Source: Vagococcus coleopterorum (GTDB taxonomy: Bacteria > Bacillota > Bacilli > Lactobacillales > Vagococcaceae). From it: a stretch of 64,000 nucleotides of DNA. The notes beneath the pieces are model-generated. The model saw only the letters and a list, made by a program, of their open reading frames with translations. It made no database searches and was not told where the DNA came from. Shown here piece after piece: positions 28,306 through 38,647 of the stretch; within the stretch, counting starts at the first letter, position 1; each line of letters starts with the position of its first letter. The translations under genes and the position numbers were made by a program. The stretch is from assembly GCF_011303955.1 (NCBI RefSeq), contig NZ_CP049886.1:1466735-1530734 (forward strand), written 5' to 3'.

Positions 28306-29703
<1,398 letters not shown>

Positions 29704-29708
29704 CCTAC

Positions 29709-29737
29709 AGTATATCGACCTTTGCTAAGTATTCCAA
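29709..29737 (-). promoter_or_regulatory. sigma-A promoter of pdhABCD
   Basis: On the minus strand TTGGAA, a 17-base spacer and TATACT. Confidence 0.7.
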
Positions 29738-29764
29738 CTAATAACCCTTATTTTCAGAGGAAAT

Positions 29765-29812
29765 AAAAAAAGTATTTTCCAGTAGGAAAGTTCCTTCTGA
29801 AAAATACTTTTC
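29765..29812 (-). terminator. terminator of mgtA
   Basis: On the minus strand AAAGTATTTT and then an imperfect inner stem (TCAG..GGAA with TTCC..CTGG) pair back to AAAATACTTT, followed by T7. A smaller palindrome, TTTCACTA/TAGTGAAA, lies between it and the mgtA stop. Confidence 0.85.
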
Positions 29813-29877
29813 TCTCTCATAAACTGTTTTATTTTCACTAGTTAGTGAAATAAATATTTAACAAACTTTTTTATATT

Positions 29878-32511
29878 TTATAACCATTCATTATTAACTT
29901 TAATATAAATACGTTTGACAACTTCGGTCACTAACATATAAGCAATCATAATCCCTACAAACCAAGGCCAGTATGATGTTGGAACAGATTCAAAGCCAAA
30001 TTTCCCGCCTAATGGTGTTAGGACAATAACAAATCCTACTAAGATTGCCATGACACTAGATAACAATAGTGGCCAACTAGCAACGCTTTGAATAAATGGT
30101 AATTTCTTAGTCCGTATGATGTGAACAATCAACGTTTGACTCGTCAACCCAACTAAGAACCAACCTGCTTGGAATAACCCTTGTTCAGCAACGGTATTGG
30201 CACTAAAGACATGCCACATAATAAAGAATGTCAAAATATCAAAAATACTACTAATCGGCCCAATACTTAAGGTGAATTTCAACAACCCTTTTGTTCCCCA
30301 GCTAACTGGATGAGCAATATCTTCTTCATCCACGTTATCCCACGGCGTTGTTAACTGAGCAATATCGTACACTAAGTTTTGAACTAACAGTTGGAATGAC
30401 AACATTGGTAAGAACGGTAAGAAGGCACTTGCGACTAATACCGAGAAGACATTCCCAAAGTTTGAACTAATGGTAATTTTAATGTATTTCATCATATTAC
30501 AGAAAACTTTACGTCCTTCTAAAATACCATCTTCAAGAACGGTTAAACTCTTCTCTAGCAAAATAATCGAACTAGCATCTTTCGTAATATCCGCAGCCGT
30601 GTCTACCGAAATACCGACATCAGCTTTTCTTAGCGCTGGCGCGTCATTAATGCCGTCCCCCATAAACCCAACTGTATGCCCTTGTTTTTGCAACAAGTCA
30701 ATAATCCGTGATTTTTGCATAGGTGATAGTTTGGCGAATAGATTAACACCCTCAACTTTTCCGGTTAATTCCTCATCTGTCATCTCTTCAATCTGATTAC
30801 CCACTAAAACCTCATTCACTTCAATCCCCACATCTTGGCAGACTTTGCGTGCAACAATTTCATTGTCTCCTGTCAAAACTTTAACGCCGACCCCATGCTC
30901 ATGTAACGAAGCAATCGCAGGAATGGCAGATTTTTTAGCAGGATCAAGGAAACCTACAAATCCAACTAAAATCATGTCGCGCTCATCTTCGATTGTATAA
31001 ATTGGTTCGTCATAGACATCCTGACGGTAACCCACAGCAATCACACGCATCCCGTCCATGTTAAGACGTTCGTTAACTGCCAGCATTTCTGCTTTTAATT
31101 TAGCATCTATTGGTAAAATCTCACCATCAATTTCTGCATAAGTGCAGATATCACTCATCTCTTCAACGGCACCTTTAGTCACCATCAAATGACGACCATC
31201 TACATCAACCGCCACAGTTAAACGACGACGTGAAAAATCAAACGGAATTTCATCAATTTTTGTGATGATTTCTTGGTTCAACTTATCTTTTGTTTCGTCA
31301 TAATATTTAATGACAGCATGATCAATTAAGTTTTTCCAACCTGTTTGATATTTTGAATTTAAGTAGGCCATGTTCAAAACATCTTGATTCACATCACCCA
31401 GCGGATTCACATGTTTTACTAACACGACTTCATCATCCGTAATCGTTCCGGTTTTATCCGTACATAGAATATCCATGCTACCTAGGTTTTGAATCGCTGC
31501 TAACTCTTTCACGATGACTTTTTTCTTAGATAGCGCAATGGCACCTTTCGCTAAGTTACTCGTCACAATCATTGGTAACATCTCTGGTGTTAGACCAACT
31601 GCTACTGCAATTGCAAAGAAGAAGGCCTGACTCCAATCTCCCTTAGTAAAGCCATTTAATAAAAGAACGACTGGGAATAAGACTGCCACCATTCTTAATA
31701 ACAAACGACTGACTTTATTTAACCCAATATCAAAAGCTGTTTCTTCACGACTTCCCGAAACAGTCTTAGCAATGCCACCGAAGAAGGTTCCTTCACCTGT
31801 TCTTAAAATAATCGCTTTACCTTGACCACTTAAAACATCCGTCCCCATAAACACTAAATCTTCCATATCCAAAGCTGTCAATGAATCGTCTTTGATAGCC
31901 TTCTCAGGAACCCCGGCTTCGACAAATTTCTCGACTGGCATAGATTCACCTGTTAGTGACGATTGATTGACGAATAAGTCATTCGACCAAATCAAAACCG
32001 CATCCGCTGGAATCATATCCCCTGTTGATAGGTTAACAATATCTCCCGGCACCACTTCATCCATCGGAATTTCTTCGGTTACCCCATCGCGAGTAATCGC
32101 ACAGGTATTTTCAATCATTTCTTTTAAAGCATAACTCGCTTTTTGAGAACGATAGCTTTGAACAAACTGAATCAGCCCACTACAAAGAATCATAATCCCC
32201 ATAATAACAGCCGCTTCAAAATCTCCTGTTGCAGCTGATACGATTAATAATAGCAATAAGACATAAACAAAAGGATCTTGAAAAGCTTTGATAAAGAGCT
32301 TCCAACCTGGCGTCGGACTTTCCGATGCCACAACATTTGGTCCGTATTCTTCTAAGCGCTCCAGAGCATCTTCTTGCGATAAACCATTTGGTGATGTTCT
32401 AAAGGTCATCATCAATTCTCTTTCAGATAATGCCGCTAATTGTTTTAGTTCAGAGTTTTTTACTTCTTGTCTTGTTACTTGATAGGTTTGTTTTGTTTTT
32501 TTATTTGTCAT
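29878..32511 (-). CDS. mgtA: magnesium-transporting P-type ATPase MgtA
   Basis: P3B-type ATPase that imports magnesium. The 877 residues have an N-terminal cytoplasmic helix region, the cation-ATPase N domain (GLSQEDALERLEEYGPN), and the actuator with SLTGESMPVEK. The phosphorylation site DKTGT has aspartate 352, the hinge is GDGINDAP, and ten transmembrane helices in 2-2-6 order include VGLTPEMLPMIV, the MgtA/B-type motif in helix 4. The length is normal. A GTGAGGA ribosome binding site precedes the ATG. Expression is controlled by an M-box magnesium riboswitch and possibly by a short leader ORF. It has its own promoter and terminator. Confidence 0.97.
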   Translation of the reverse strand: MTNKKTKQTYQVTRQEVKNSELKQLAALSERELMMTFRTSPNGLSQEDALERLEEYGPNVVASESPTPGWKLFIKAFQDPFVYVLLLLLIVSAATGDFEAAVIMGIMILCSGLIQFVQSYRSQKASYALKEMIENTCAITRDGVTEEIPMDEVVPGDIVNLSTGDMIPADAVLIWSNDLFVNQSSLTGESMPVEKFVEAGVPEKAIKDDSLTALDMEDLVFMGTDVLSGQGKAIILRTGEGTFFGGIAKTVSGSREETAFDIGLNKVSRLLLRMVAVLFPVVLLLNGFTKGDWSQAFFFAIAVAVGLTPEMLPMIVTSNLAKGAIALSKKKVIVKELAAIQNLGSMDILCTDKTGTITDDEVVLVKHVNPLGDVNQDVLNMAYLNSKYQTGWKNLIDHAVIKYYDETKDKLNQEIITKIDEIPFDFSRRRLTVAVDVDGRHLMVTKGAVEEMSDICTYAEIDGEILPIDAKLKAEMLAVNERLNMDGMRVIAVGYRQDVYDEPIYTIEDERDMILVGFVGFLDPAKKSAIPAIASLHEHGVGVKVLTGDNEIVARKVCQDVGIEVNEVLVGNQIEEMTDEELTGKVEGVNLFAKLSPMQKSRIIDLLQKQGHTVGFMGDGINDAPALRKADVGISVDTAADITKDASSIILLEKSLTVLEDGILEGRKVFCNMMKYIKITISSNFGNVFSVLVASAFLPFLPMLSFQLLVQNLVYDIAQLTTPWDNVDEEDIAHPVSWGTKGLLKFTLSIGPISSIFDILTFFIMWHVFSANTVAEQGLFQAGWFLVGLTSQTLIVHIIRTKKLPFIQSVASWPLLLSSVMAILVGFVIVLTPLGGKFGFESVPTSYWPWFVGIMIAYMLVTEVVKRIYIKVNNEWL

Positions 32512-32552
32512 GATAATTCCTCACTTTCCAGCTAGCGAAGAAGCATTGTCAA

Positions 32553-32684
32553 TTATTGAATAGTGTTGTAAACAAGTTGAGCCAATTGGCAACACCTTGG
32601 AACATCATCTTCAAAAAATCCAACCATACCGCTTCGCTGCAGACTACTTCCTGAATCACTTGTATCAACTAATTTTCTTGCCAC
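32553..32684 (-). CDS. putative 43-codon leader ORF between the M-box and mgtA
   Basis: A GTG-initiated ORF with a strong AAGGGGTGAG ribosome binding site, starting about 48 bases after the M-box terminator and ending 41 bases before mgtA. The peptide begins MARKLVDTSDSGSSLQRSG and continues with GFFEDDVPRCC. It has no transmembrane segment. The acidic-proline run EDDVP recalls sequences that destabilise translating ribosomes at low magnesium, as in the MgtL leader peptide, but homology is not claimed. An overlapping frame without a ribosome binding site encodes a hydrophobic, amphipathic-looking peptide ending NWLNLFTTLFNN. That is an alternative reading of the same stretch. Confidence 0.45.
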   Translation of the reverse strand: MARKLVDTSDSGSSLQRSGMVGFFEDDVPRCCQLAQLVYNTIQ

Positions 32685-32731
32685 TTAACTCACCCCTTAT
32701 TCACCTTTATTAAACTAAATATTAATCAACT

Positions 32732-32965
32732 AAAAAACGCTCCCCAACTTAACGTTGAGAAGCGTACGCAAATATGCCTAAAAGGATCCCCTTGAAGAAC
32801 TTATTTTCAAATCTCGACGTCGAGTTTTAGCACTATATGGCTTAGACACATATGTGTCAGCTACATTAGGAAGAGCCTTGTTCGACAATTCCAGTTGACT
32901 CATTGGCGTCTCTCGACATTTTTGAGCAGCAGCGTATTTCCAATATAGGAGCCTCACCTAACAGA
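32732..32965 (-). promoter_or_regulatory. M-box (ykoK-type) magnesium riboswitch with terminator, upstream of mgtA
   Basis: The minus strand has the highly conserved M-box opening GTTAGGTGAGGCTCC (32962-32948), then ACGCTGCTG, AATGTCGAGAGACGCCAATG and GTCAACTGGAATTGTCGA, all diagnostic for this class. It ends with a terminator, CGCTTCTCAAC pairing with GTTGGGGAGCG followed by T6 (32764-32732). Magnesium binding should favour the terminator and stop mgtA. Confidence 0.96.
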
Positions 32966-32993
32966 TTAGACTATTTAGTTTTGATTCATCTCA

Positions 32994-33022
32994 AGTGTAG
33001 GACGAGCCTTGGATAATGTCAA
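32994..33022 (-). promoter_or_regulatory. sigma-A promoter of the mgtA M-box leader
   Basis: On the minus strand a perfect TTGACA, a 17-base spacer and TACACT lie about 30 bases before the M-box. Confidence 0.88.
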
Positions 33023-33086
33023 CCTTTTTAAAACCTACCTAATAATAAATAACTGAGTGATAGCGTTTCCTAAACACCTTAAGAGA

Positions 33087-33095
33087 TGCTATACT
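33087..33095 (+). promoter_or_regulatory. extended -10 promoter of the pyridoxine/HMP kinase gene
   Basis: TGCTATACT, an extended -10 element, lies about 30 bases before the start codon. Confidence 0.65.
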
Positions 33096-33125
33096 ATGGA
33101 TAGAAAATTTAAGGAGGATGGCTTT

Positions 33126-33938
33126 ATGATTCCAAAACTATTAACAGTTGCCGGTTCAGATTCAAGTGGCGGCGCTGGTATTGAAGCAGACTTAAAAACA
33201 TTCCAAGAATTAGGGACCTTTGGCTTTTGTGCTATCACAAGCATTGTCACTATGGATCCAGATAATGGTTGGTCACATGCTGTATCACCAATTAGTAGTC
33301 AATTAGTTGATGAGCAATTAAAAACAATATATGCAGGTGCACCTCTAGATGCTATGAAAACTGGTATGCTCGGTGATATCGAAACGATTACGGTCACTCG
33401 TAACTACATCGATAAATTCAATCAAAAAAATGTGGTCATCGATCCTGTCATGGCGTGTAAAGGAACAACGCAAGCATTACAACCTGAAAACGTTGCTAAA
33501 ATGACAGAATTACTTTTCCCTGTGGCTACGATTGTGACACCTAACTTAATTGAAGCAGGTATCCTTTCAGGCCTTGGCGAATTAAAAACCGTTGATGATA
33601 TGAAAGCAGCAGCGGTTAAAATTTTAGAATTAGGACCTAAAAATGTGGTCATCAAAGGCGGACGCCGTTTACAAACGGAAAAAGCGACTGACTTATTTTA
33701 TGATGGTGAAACATTCACGTTACTAGAAGGTGAAAAATTCGAAACTGACTTTAACCACGGAGCTGGTTGTACATTCGCTGCAACCATTGCAGCTTGTCTT
33801 GGTAAAGGAAAAACAGTGAAAGAGTCTGTCTTATTTGCAAAGGACTTTGTTGCAGCAGCGATTGAAAATGGCGTGACTATTAACCCATTTATCGGTCATG
33901 CTTGGCACGGTGCTTACAATCAAGCAGAAAAACGTTAA
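33126..33938 (+). CDS. pdxK: pyridoxine/hydroxymethylpyrimidine kinase (PdxK/ThiD family)
   Basis: Ribokinase-superfamily kinase of 270 residues. It has the ThiD-like opening VAGSDSSGGAGIEADLKTF, MKTGMLGD, the substrate region VIDPVMACKGTTQAL, and the C-terminal anion hole and catalytic base DFNHGAGCTFAATIA. In Lactobacillales this subfamily is usually annotated as a pyridoxine kinase (vitamin B6 salvage), though the sequence alone does not exclude hydroxymethylpyrimidine phosphate kinase. No thiamine genes lie nearby, which favours the B6 role. The frame opens 23 codons earlier, but ATG 33126 has AAGGAGG at the right distance. It is a single gene with its own promoter and terminator. Confidence 0.88.
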   Translation: MIPKLLTVAGSDSSGGAGIEADLKTFQELGTFGFCAITSIVTMDPDNGWSHAVSPISSQLVDEQLKTIYAGAPLDAMKTGMLGDIETITVTRNYIDKFNQKNVVIDPVMACKGTTQALQPENVAKMTELLFPVATIVTPNLIEAGILSGLGELKTVDDMKAAAVKILELGPKNVVIKGGRRLQTEKATDLFYDGETFTLLEGEKFETDFNHGAGCTFAATIAACLGKGKTVKESVLFAKDFVAAAIENGVTINPFIGHAWHGAYNQAEKR

Positions 33939-33962
33939 ACTCCCTTTAAAGGGAGTTTTTTT
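33937..33962 (+). terminator. terminator of the pdxK-like gene
   Basis: AAACTCCCTT pairs with AAGGGAGTTT and is followed by T7; it overlaps the stop codon. Confidence 0.92.
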
Positions 33963-34097
33963 AATAACTTTTAATATTTTATAAAAAAGGCTCATTTTAA
34001 AAGCGAATATTTGCTTTTTCTAAATAAAAAGCGTAGGATAGACGTATCACAAATAAACACATATGTACTATATGTAAAGAAATTGCAGGTGACTTAT

Positions 34098-34349
34098 ATG
34101 AAGCCAGATGATATTACCATTGGTTCTACATACGATTGTAGTAGCCCTATTTTAAAAGAAAGCTTTTACGGCATTGTCGAGAAAGTCTATGATAACGCAG
34201 CCTTATTAGTCTTAACTGAGGTTGATGACATTGATAAAACTCGTGCTGAAGAATTAAACAACAGAATGATTGTTCCTTTAAATCGTTTTGATCGATTAAT
34301 TGCTTCTGCGGTTGTTGAAGAAGAAACTAAAACTGAAGAAGATGCCTAA
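34098..34349 (+). CDS. small cytoplasmic protein of unknown function
   Basis: An 83-residue protein starting MKPDDITIGSTYDCSSP and ending in an acidic tail (VVEEETKTEEDA). It has no transmembrane segment or signal peptide. The pattern IGSTYDC...FYGIVEKVYDNAALLVL looks like a small beta-barrel of the KOW/DUF2187 kind, but this is only a resemblance. ATG 34098 has GCAGGTGA before it; the open frame from 34011 has no ribosome binding site and an odd N-terminus. It is a single gene, convergent with purB and sharing a perfect hairpin terminator. I cannot assign a function. Confidence 0.7.
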   Translation: MKPDDITIGSTYDCSSPILKESFYGIVEKVYDNAALLVLTEVDDIDKTRAEELNNRMIVPLNRFDRLIASAVVEEETKTEEDA

Positions 34350-34350
34350 T

Positions 34351-34386
34351 AAAAAAAGCAGTCACAATTGTGACTGCTTTTTTTAT
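34351..34386. terminator. bidirectional terminator between the small protein gene and purB
   Basis: AGCAGTCACAATTGTGACTGCT is a perfect 22-base palindrome flanked by A7 and T8. Confidence 0.95.
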
Positions 34387-35681
34387 TCCCCTAAACCAAC
34401 ACGTTGGAATAAAGTATCGACATGTTTCATATGCCAGTTATAATCAAAGGCTTCATCTAACTCTGCTTCAGATAAAACATCAGTGATACGTGAATCCGCA
34501 TCTAAAAGCGGACGGAATTGGACTTGGTCATCCCATGCTTGAGCTGTCTTAGGTTGAACTAAGTCATAAGCCTCTTCACGTGTCATACCTTTATCAATTA
34601 ATTTTAATAGTACGCGTTGGCTATAAATTAAGCCATACGTCGCATCCATATTACGTTTCATATTTTCTGGGAAAACAGTTAAGTTTTCAACTAGTCCACC
34701 GAAACGATTTAACATGTAATCTAATAAAATAGTTGTATCAGGAATGATAATTCTTTCAGCAGAAGAGTGAGAAATATCACGTTCGTGCCACAGTACCATA
34801 TTATCCATAGCAGTTAAAACATGACCACGAATCACACGAGCTAACCCTGTCATATTTTCTGAACCGATTGGATTACGTTTGTGAGGCATTGCTGATGACC
34901 CTTTTTGACCTTTAGCAAAGAACTCCTCTACTTCACGTGTTTCTGATTTTTGTAAGCCACGGATTTCGGTAGCAAATTTTTCAATACTTGTCGCGATAAT
35001 CGCCATTGAAGACACATATTCAGCGTGTAGGTCACGTGGTAAAACTTGGGTTGAGATATCTTGCGCGCGCAATCCTAACTTGTCACAAACATAAGCTTCT
35101 ACAGTCGGTGGTGTATTAGCAAATGTCCCTACTGCCCCACTAATTTTACCAGCCTCAACACCTTTAGCTGCATGTTCAAAACGTTCAATATTACGAGTCA
35201 TTTCTGCGTACCAAAGAGCTAATTTCAAACCAAACGTTGTTGGTTCAGCGTGAACACCATGAGTACGACCCATCATGACTGTTTTTTTATGTGCTTTAGC
35301 TTTTTCACCAATAATATCAGTGAATTTACGTAAGTCAGCACGTAAAATATCGTTTGCTTGTTTTAATAGGTAACCATAAGCTGTATCCACGACGTCTGTA
35401 CTTGTTAAACCATAGTGAATCCATTTACTTTCATTTCCTAATGATTCAGAAACCGTTCTAGTAAAAGCCACGACATCATGACGTGTTTCTTTTTCAATTT
35501 CTAAAATACGCTCAACATCAAAACTAGCATCTTTGCGAATTTTCTCCACGTCTTCTTTAGGAATCTCACCCATCTCAGCCCAAGCTTCACTTGCTAAGAT
35601 TTCAACTTCAAGCCAAGCGTCATATTTATTTTCTTCTGTCCAAATTTTACCCATTTCTGGTCGTGTATAACGTTCAATCAT
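34383..35681 (-). CDS. purB: adenylosuccinate lyase
   Basis: Acts twice in purine synthesis: it releases fumarate from SAICAR and from adenylosuccinate. The 432 residues carry the fumarase/lyase signature [15 protein letters not shown] near residue 265 with the catalytic serine. TSTDVVDTA and [14 protein letters not shown] hold the other active-site residues. The frame opens at 35735, but ATG 35681 has AAGGAGAAT at the right distance and gives the usual N-terminus [10 protein letters not shown]. It follows a purK-like gene by 13 bases. No other pur genes are in the window. Confidence 0.97.
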   Translation of the reverse strand: MIERYTRPEMGKIWTEENKYDAWLEVEILASEAWAEMGEIPKEDVEKIRKDASFDVERILEIEKETRHDVVAFTRTVSESLGNESKWIHYGLTSTDVVDTAYGYLLKQANDILRADLRKFTDIIGEKAKAHKKTVMMGRTHGVHAEPTTFGLKLALWYAEMTRNIERFEHAAKGVEAGKISGAVGTFANTPPTVEAYVCDKLGLRAQDISTQVLPRDLHAEYVSSMAIIATSIEKFATEIRGLQKSETREVEEFFAKGQKGSSAMPHKRNPIGSENMTGLARVIRGHVLTAMDNMVLWHERDISHSSAERIIIPDTTILLDYMLNRFGGLVENLTVFPENMKRNMDATYGLIYSQRVLLKLIDKGMTREEAYDLVQPKTAQAWDDQVQFRPLLDADSRITDVLSEAELDEAFDYNWHMKHVDTLFQRVGLGE

Positions 35682-35694
35682 TTTTTTATTCTCC

Positions 35695-36834
35695 TTAGGC
35701 TGGGAAAATATCTTCCCAAATATTTGTCTGTTCAATTTCCTTTAGGCTTTCAGTTACATCTTCCGTCACAACCGTTAAGTGCCCTACTATCTCTTCAGGC
35801 TTATGACTCATCACGCCATCAAAGTGATAGAACCAATTTTCATGAAACGGAATCATACTAATACTATCAACTAACTGTTTTTGTTGAATCGGCAAAGTAA
35901 TCCCACTAGACAATAACTTTTGTGCTGGGATTGGCCAGAAAAACAGGCCTCTTAAATGCGCTTCGTATTGTGATAGCACACCTAAATTTAAACTATAATC
36001 GCCTGAATCATGCGGTCCATGGTTCAAAGAATTAACATAGATAACACCAAATTCAGTAATAAACATTTCTACTGTTAAGACTCCTTGAACTTTAAAACTC
36101 AAGGCCATCTCTTCAGCAATCCGATTAACTTCCGCTGCTACTTCATCATGAATTCTCGCAGGAACAATCCCACGATGGAAGCGTCCCGTTGGGTCTGGCG
36201 AAATTTCAACAATCGGCATAACTTGGTAATTCCCTGTACTGTTTCCCACCACTGAAACTGCTATGGCGCGTTTATAGTCAACTTGTGATTCTAACAAACA
36301 AGGGCCACTCGCCAACAACTCTAAACTGTTACGAATATCCATTAAACTGTTAATAAAGAACGACTGTTTTTTGCCATCTTGTTGTTCTACCGGTTTCAGC
36401 ACTGCTGGCAACCCAATCGATTCAATCGCTAAATCTAGATCTGCACTTTCGCCAATCACTTCATACGGCGTAATATTAATATTACTTTCTTCAAAATACT
36501 TTTTAGCTAACAAACGATTTTGAGCCAGTTCTAACAATTCAATATTTTGTGGAATTGCTATGTGATTCTTAAGTGATTTCACCGCCTCAATATTAATACT
36601 ATTACAGGCAAATGTTAGAACATCACTTTTTTCTGCTAGGCTAATTAGACCTGATTCATCTGTTGTGGCAGCCAATACATGCACATCTGCAATATCTGCT
36701 GCAGCACACTGTTTATTCGGATCAAGAATGCTCACACGAAAGCCCATATTTTTCGCAGCCATCGCTAACATTCTCCCCTGATAACCTCCACCAACAATTC
36801 CTACTGTATGGCCTGGTATAAACAAATTCGCCAT
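35695..36834 (-). CDS. purK: PurK-like ATP-grasp protein with degenerate active-site motifs
   Basis: Resembles N5-carboxyaminoimidazole ribonucleotide synthase. It has the N-terminal [23 protein letters not shown]-grasp segments ([19 protein letters not shown] and [14 protein letters not shown]), and the C-terminal domain. Key signatures differ from typical PurK: the loop that is usually TGGYDGKGQ reads EQQDGKKQS, and the usual NEIAPRPHNSGH reads [12 protein letters not shown]. One expected metal-binding glutamate is therefore a serine. It may have lost or changed activity. It is 379 residues long, close to normal. ATG 36834 is chosen because the earlier GTG lies inside the AGTGGGG ribosome binding site. 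It has a perfect -35 promoter and heads a purK-purB pair; purE is not adjacent. Confidence 0.8.
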   Translation of the reverse strand: MANLFIPGHTVGIVGGGYQGRMLAMAAKNMGFRVSILDPNKQCAAADIADVHVLAATTDESGLISLAEKSDVLTFACNSINIEAVKSLKNHIAIPQNIELLELAQNRLLAKKYFEESNINITPYEVIGESADLDLAIESIGLPAVLKPVEQQDGKKQSFFINSLMDIRNSLELLASGPCLLESQVDYKRAIAVSVVGNSTGNYQVMPIVEISPDPTGRFHRGIVPARIHDEVAAEVNRIAEEMALSFKVQGVLTVEMFITEFGVIYVNSLNHGPHDSGDYSLNLGVLSQYEAHLRGLFFWPIPAQKLLSSGITLPIQQKQLVDSISMIPFHENWFYHFDGVMSHKPEEIVGHLTVVTEDVTESLKEIEQTNIWEDIFPA

Positions 36835-36887
36835 CTTTTTCCCCACTCTCTTATCTACAAGATACTCTCATAATTCTTTACTTGTCT

Positions 36888-36916
36888 AGTTTAACAATCT
36901 AGACCTTTGGTGTCAA
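36888..36916 (-). promoter_or_regulatory. sigma-A promoter of purK-purB
   Basis: On the minus strand TTGACA, a 17-base spacer and TAAACT lie about 55 bases before the start. Confidence 0.85.
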
Positions 36917-36950
36917 AGCTAGATACCTATTTGTTCTCATAATTTATCGT

Positions 36951-36988
36951 AAAAAAATAACCCACTAAGAATCTAGCGAGTTATTTAT
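36951..36988 (-). terminator. terminator of the carboxypeptidase-glucosaminidase operon
   Basis: On the minus strand AAATAACTCGCTAG pairs imperfectly with TTAGTGGGTTATTT and is followed by T7, overlapping the glucosaminidase stop region. Confidence 0.8.
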
Positions 36989-37595
36989 CAAATCGTTGTA
37001 AATTATATGTTTCGATCACATTAATTATTTTACCTTCATAGTTTGGATCAGTCGCATATCCAGCAACTTGTAATTCATGGGCTGCCTCTCGATAATTTGC
37101 TGCACCAAGTACACCTTGGTATAAATCTCGATTCCAGCTAACGCCTTGTTTAAATAAATCAACATGGTCATCCATCGACTCTTCCCAACTCTTATACGAT
37201 CTAAATGAGGCTGGAATTTCAATCCATTCACCATTTTCAAATTCTGATGTATAGAGTGTGACTTGAGGTTCATTACCAAAGGCTTTAATACCAAACAAGT
37301 TATTGTACCCTTGGCTTAATCCGCTAGTTCCCCAATCCGATTCCAGAATTGCCTGCCCAATTGAAATTGAGGCTAACAAGCCATCTTCACGTTGAATTTT
37401 TTGAGAATGAGGAGCCACTCTTTGAATAAAAACGTCCGACTGACTCGTACTATTTCCAAAAAATGGTACGTTAGGCTGAGTTAAGATACTCATCGCTAAA
37501 TAAAAAGTTAAGCCAATCGCTAACAAGCTCATCAACCACAGCTTGACCCGTTTTAGAAAAGGTTTCCGACGCCGATATTTTTTTCGCTTCGCCAT
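36981..37595 (-). CDS. membrane-anchored glucosaminidase (GH73), no GW repeats
   Basis: A 204-residue peptidoglycan hydrolase. The N-terminus is very basic (MAKRKKYRRRKPFLKRVK), followed by one transmembrane helix (about 19-39), so the enzyme faces outward while staying attached. The GH73 domain covers about 50-200 with the likely catalytic glutamate in AILESDWGTSG, NNLFGIKAFG, and the ending YATDPNYEGKI. It is a clear relative of the catalytic domain of the GW glucosaminidase at 18.7-21.1 kb, sharing QAxLES and YATDPNY patterns, but without any wall-binding modules. It follows the D,D-carboxypeptidase gene by 23 bases, suggesting the two trim nascent wall together. Confidence 0.9.
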   Translation of the reverse strand: MAKRKKYRRRKPFLKRVKLWLMSLLAIGLTFYLAMSILTQPNVPFFGNSTSQSDVFIQRVAPHSQKIQREDGLLASISIGQAILESDWGTSGLSQGYNNLFGIKAFGNEPQVTLYTSEFENGEWIEIPASFRSYKSWEESMDDHVDLFKQGVSWNRDLYQGVLGAANYREAAHELQVAGYATDPNYEGKIINVIETYNLQRFDK

Positions 37596-37618
37596 AGGAT
37601 CACCTCCATTAATGACTG

Positions 37619-38647
37619 TTATTCATTATCTTCTAATGTTTCAGTCGGATCGTTATCATCCGCATTTTGTTTTTCTGCCTCTTCTTTATCTGTTTTGGCT
37701 TTATCCGACTCTTCTTCATTCACTGCTGTTTTTTCGGAACCTTCTTTATCGGACTTATCTTCAGCAGTTTTATCTTCATCTGCTTCTTTTTTATCTTCTT
37801 TATCTGAATCTTTTTTATCATCTTTTACAGGAACATTATCATGATTGCCGTTTAAGATATCTAAATATTCTTCTAGCACTAACTTGTTCTTCGTCATAAA
37901 CTCTGCGCTTTTCACACCAACATAGCGTAAGTGCCATGGTTCATAGTTAATGTTAGTAATATTCGCTTTTGACTCTGGATAACGAATCACAAAGCCAAAT
38001 TTAGCTGCATGTTCATCAATCCATTTACCTGCCGGCGTATTATAAAAAGCTGCTTCTAACCCTGTACTATTAACGGCCCAATTGTCATCAACAACGTCCA
38101 TCGCTAAGCCTGTGTGATGTTCACTCGTTCCCGGAACTGTGATATAGTCTTCAGTCGATTTTTTCGCTTCCTCTTCACTCATTCCCATATTCAAACGCTC
38201 TTGCACACCATTATTATAAACTTCTTCTTGAGCAGCTACTGAACGGTAGCTTGAAATAACTACTAAATTAATGCCCTCTTCTTTTGCAGCTGCCTCCATC
38301 TTATAATATTGTTCCGCAACACGAGCATCAATTTCATAACCATTTGGCATAACAACTAAATTATCAGCTTCTTTTTCAATTGGGTGCTTTGCATTCACTA
38401 AAGCCAATTCCCAATCGCTACTTTTTACATCTGGCAAGTCAGGGTACTTACTTGATTCTTCTTTCCCCTTAGATTGTTCTTTCGCTTCTTTTTCTTTCAA
38501 AGCTTCTTCTTGTTTCGCTAAAGCTTCTTTTCCTAACCCATGTGACTTAGCTGGGAAGAAGATAAAAGCGCCTGTCATAAAGCAGACCATTAAAATCGAG
38601 GTAACCCCGATTAGTTGTTCTTTATTTTTTTTAATTTTTTTTACCAT
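37619..38647 (-). CDS. D-alanyl-D-alanine carboxypeptidase (VanY/DdcP-type, M15B)
   Basis: Zinc peptidase trimming the terminal D-Ala of peptidoglycan stem peptides. The 342 residues have an N-terminal membrane anchor (about 12-32) and a charged Glu/Lys-rich linker. The VanY domain includes VVISSYRSVAAQEEVYNN, the zinc motif SEHHTGLAMDVVD (histidine near 176 and aspartate near 183), and YEPWHLRYVG with the catalytic glutamate and last histidine ligand (near 238). The C-terminal 70 residues are almost only Lys, Asp, Glu, Ser and Thr and are probably disordered. The open frame begins at 38698, but ATG 38647 follows AAAGGATGG and gives a normal membrane anchor. It is in an operon with the glucosaminidase. 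It is not evidence of vancomycin resistance. Confidence 0.92.
   Translation of the reverse strand: MVKKIKKNKEQLIGVTSILMVCFMTGAFIFFPAKSHGLGKEALAKQEEALKEKEAKEQSKGKEESSKYPDLPDVKSSDWELALVNAKHPIEKEADNLVVMPNGYEIDARVAEQYYKMEAAAKEEGINLVVISSYRSVAAQEEVYNNGVQERLNMGMSEEEAKKSTEDYITVPGTSEHHTGLAMDVVDDNWAVNSTGLEAAFYNTPAGKWIDEHAAKFGFVIRYPESKANITNINYEPWHLRYVGVKSAEFMTKNKLVLEEYLDILNGNHDNVPVKDDKKDSDKEDKKEADEDKTAEDKSDKEGSEKTAVNEEESDKAKTDKEEAEKQNADDNDPTETLEDNE

Noticed and set aside
37619..38647. Vancomycin-resistance locus suggested by the VanY-type gene
   Set aside because: There is no vanHAX, vanRS or ligase near it. Plain D,D-carboxypeptidases of this family are common in cocci.
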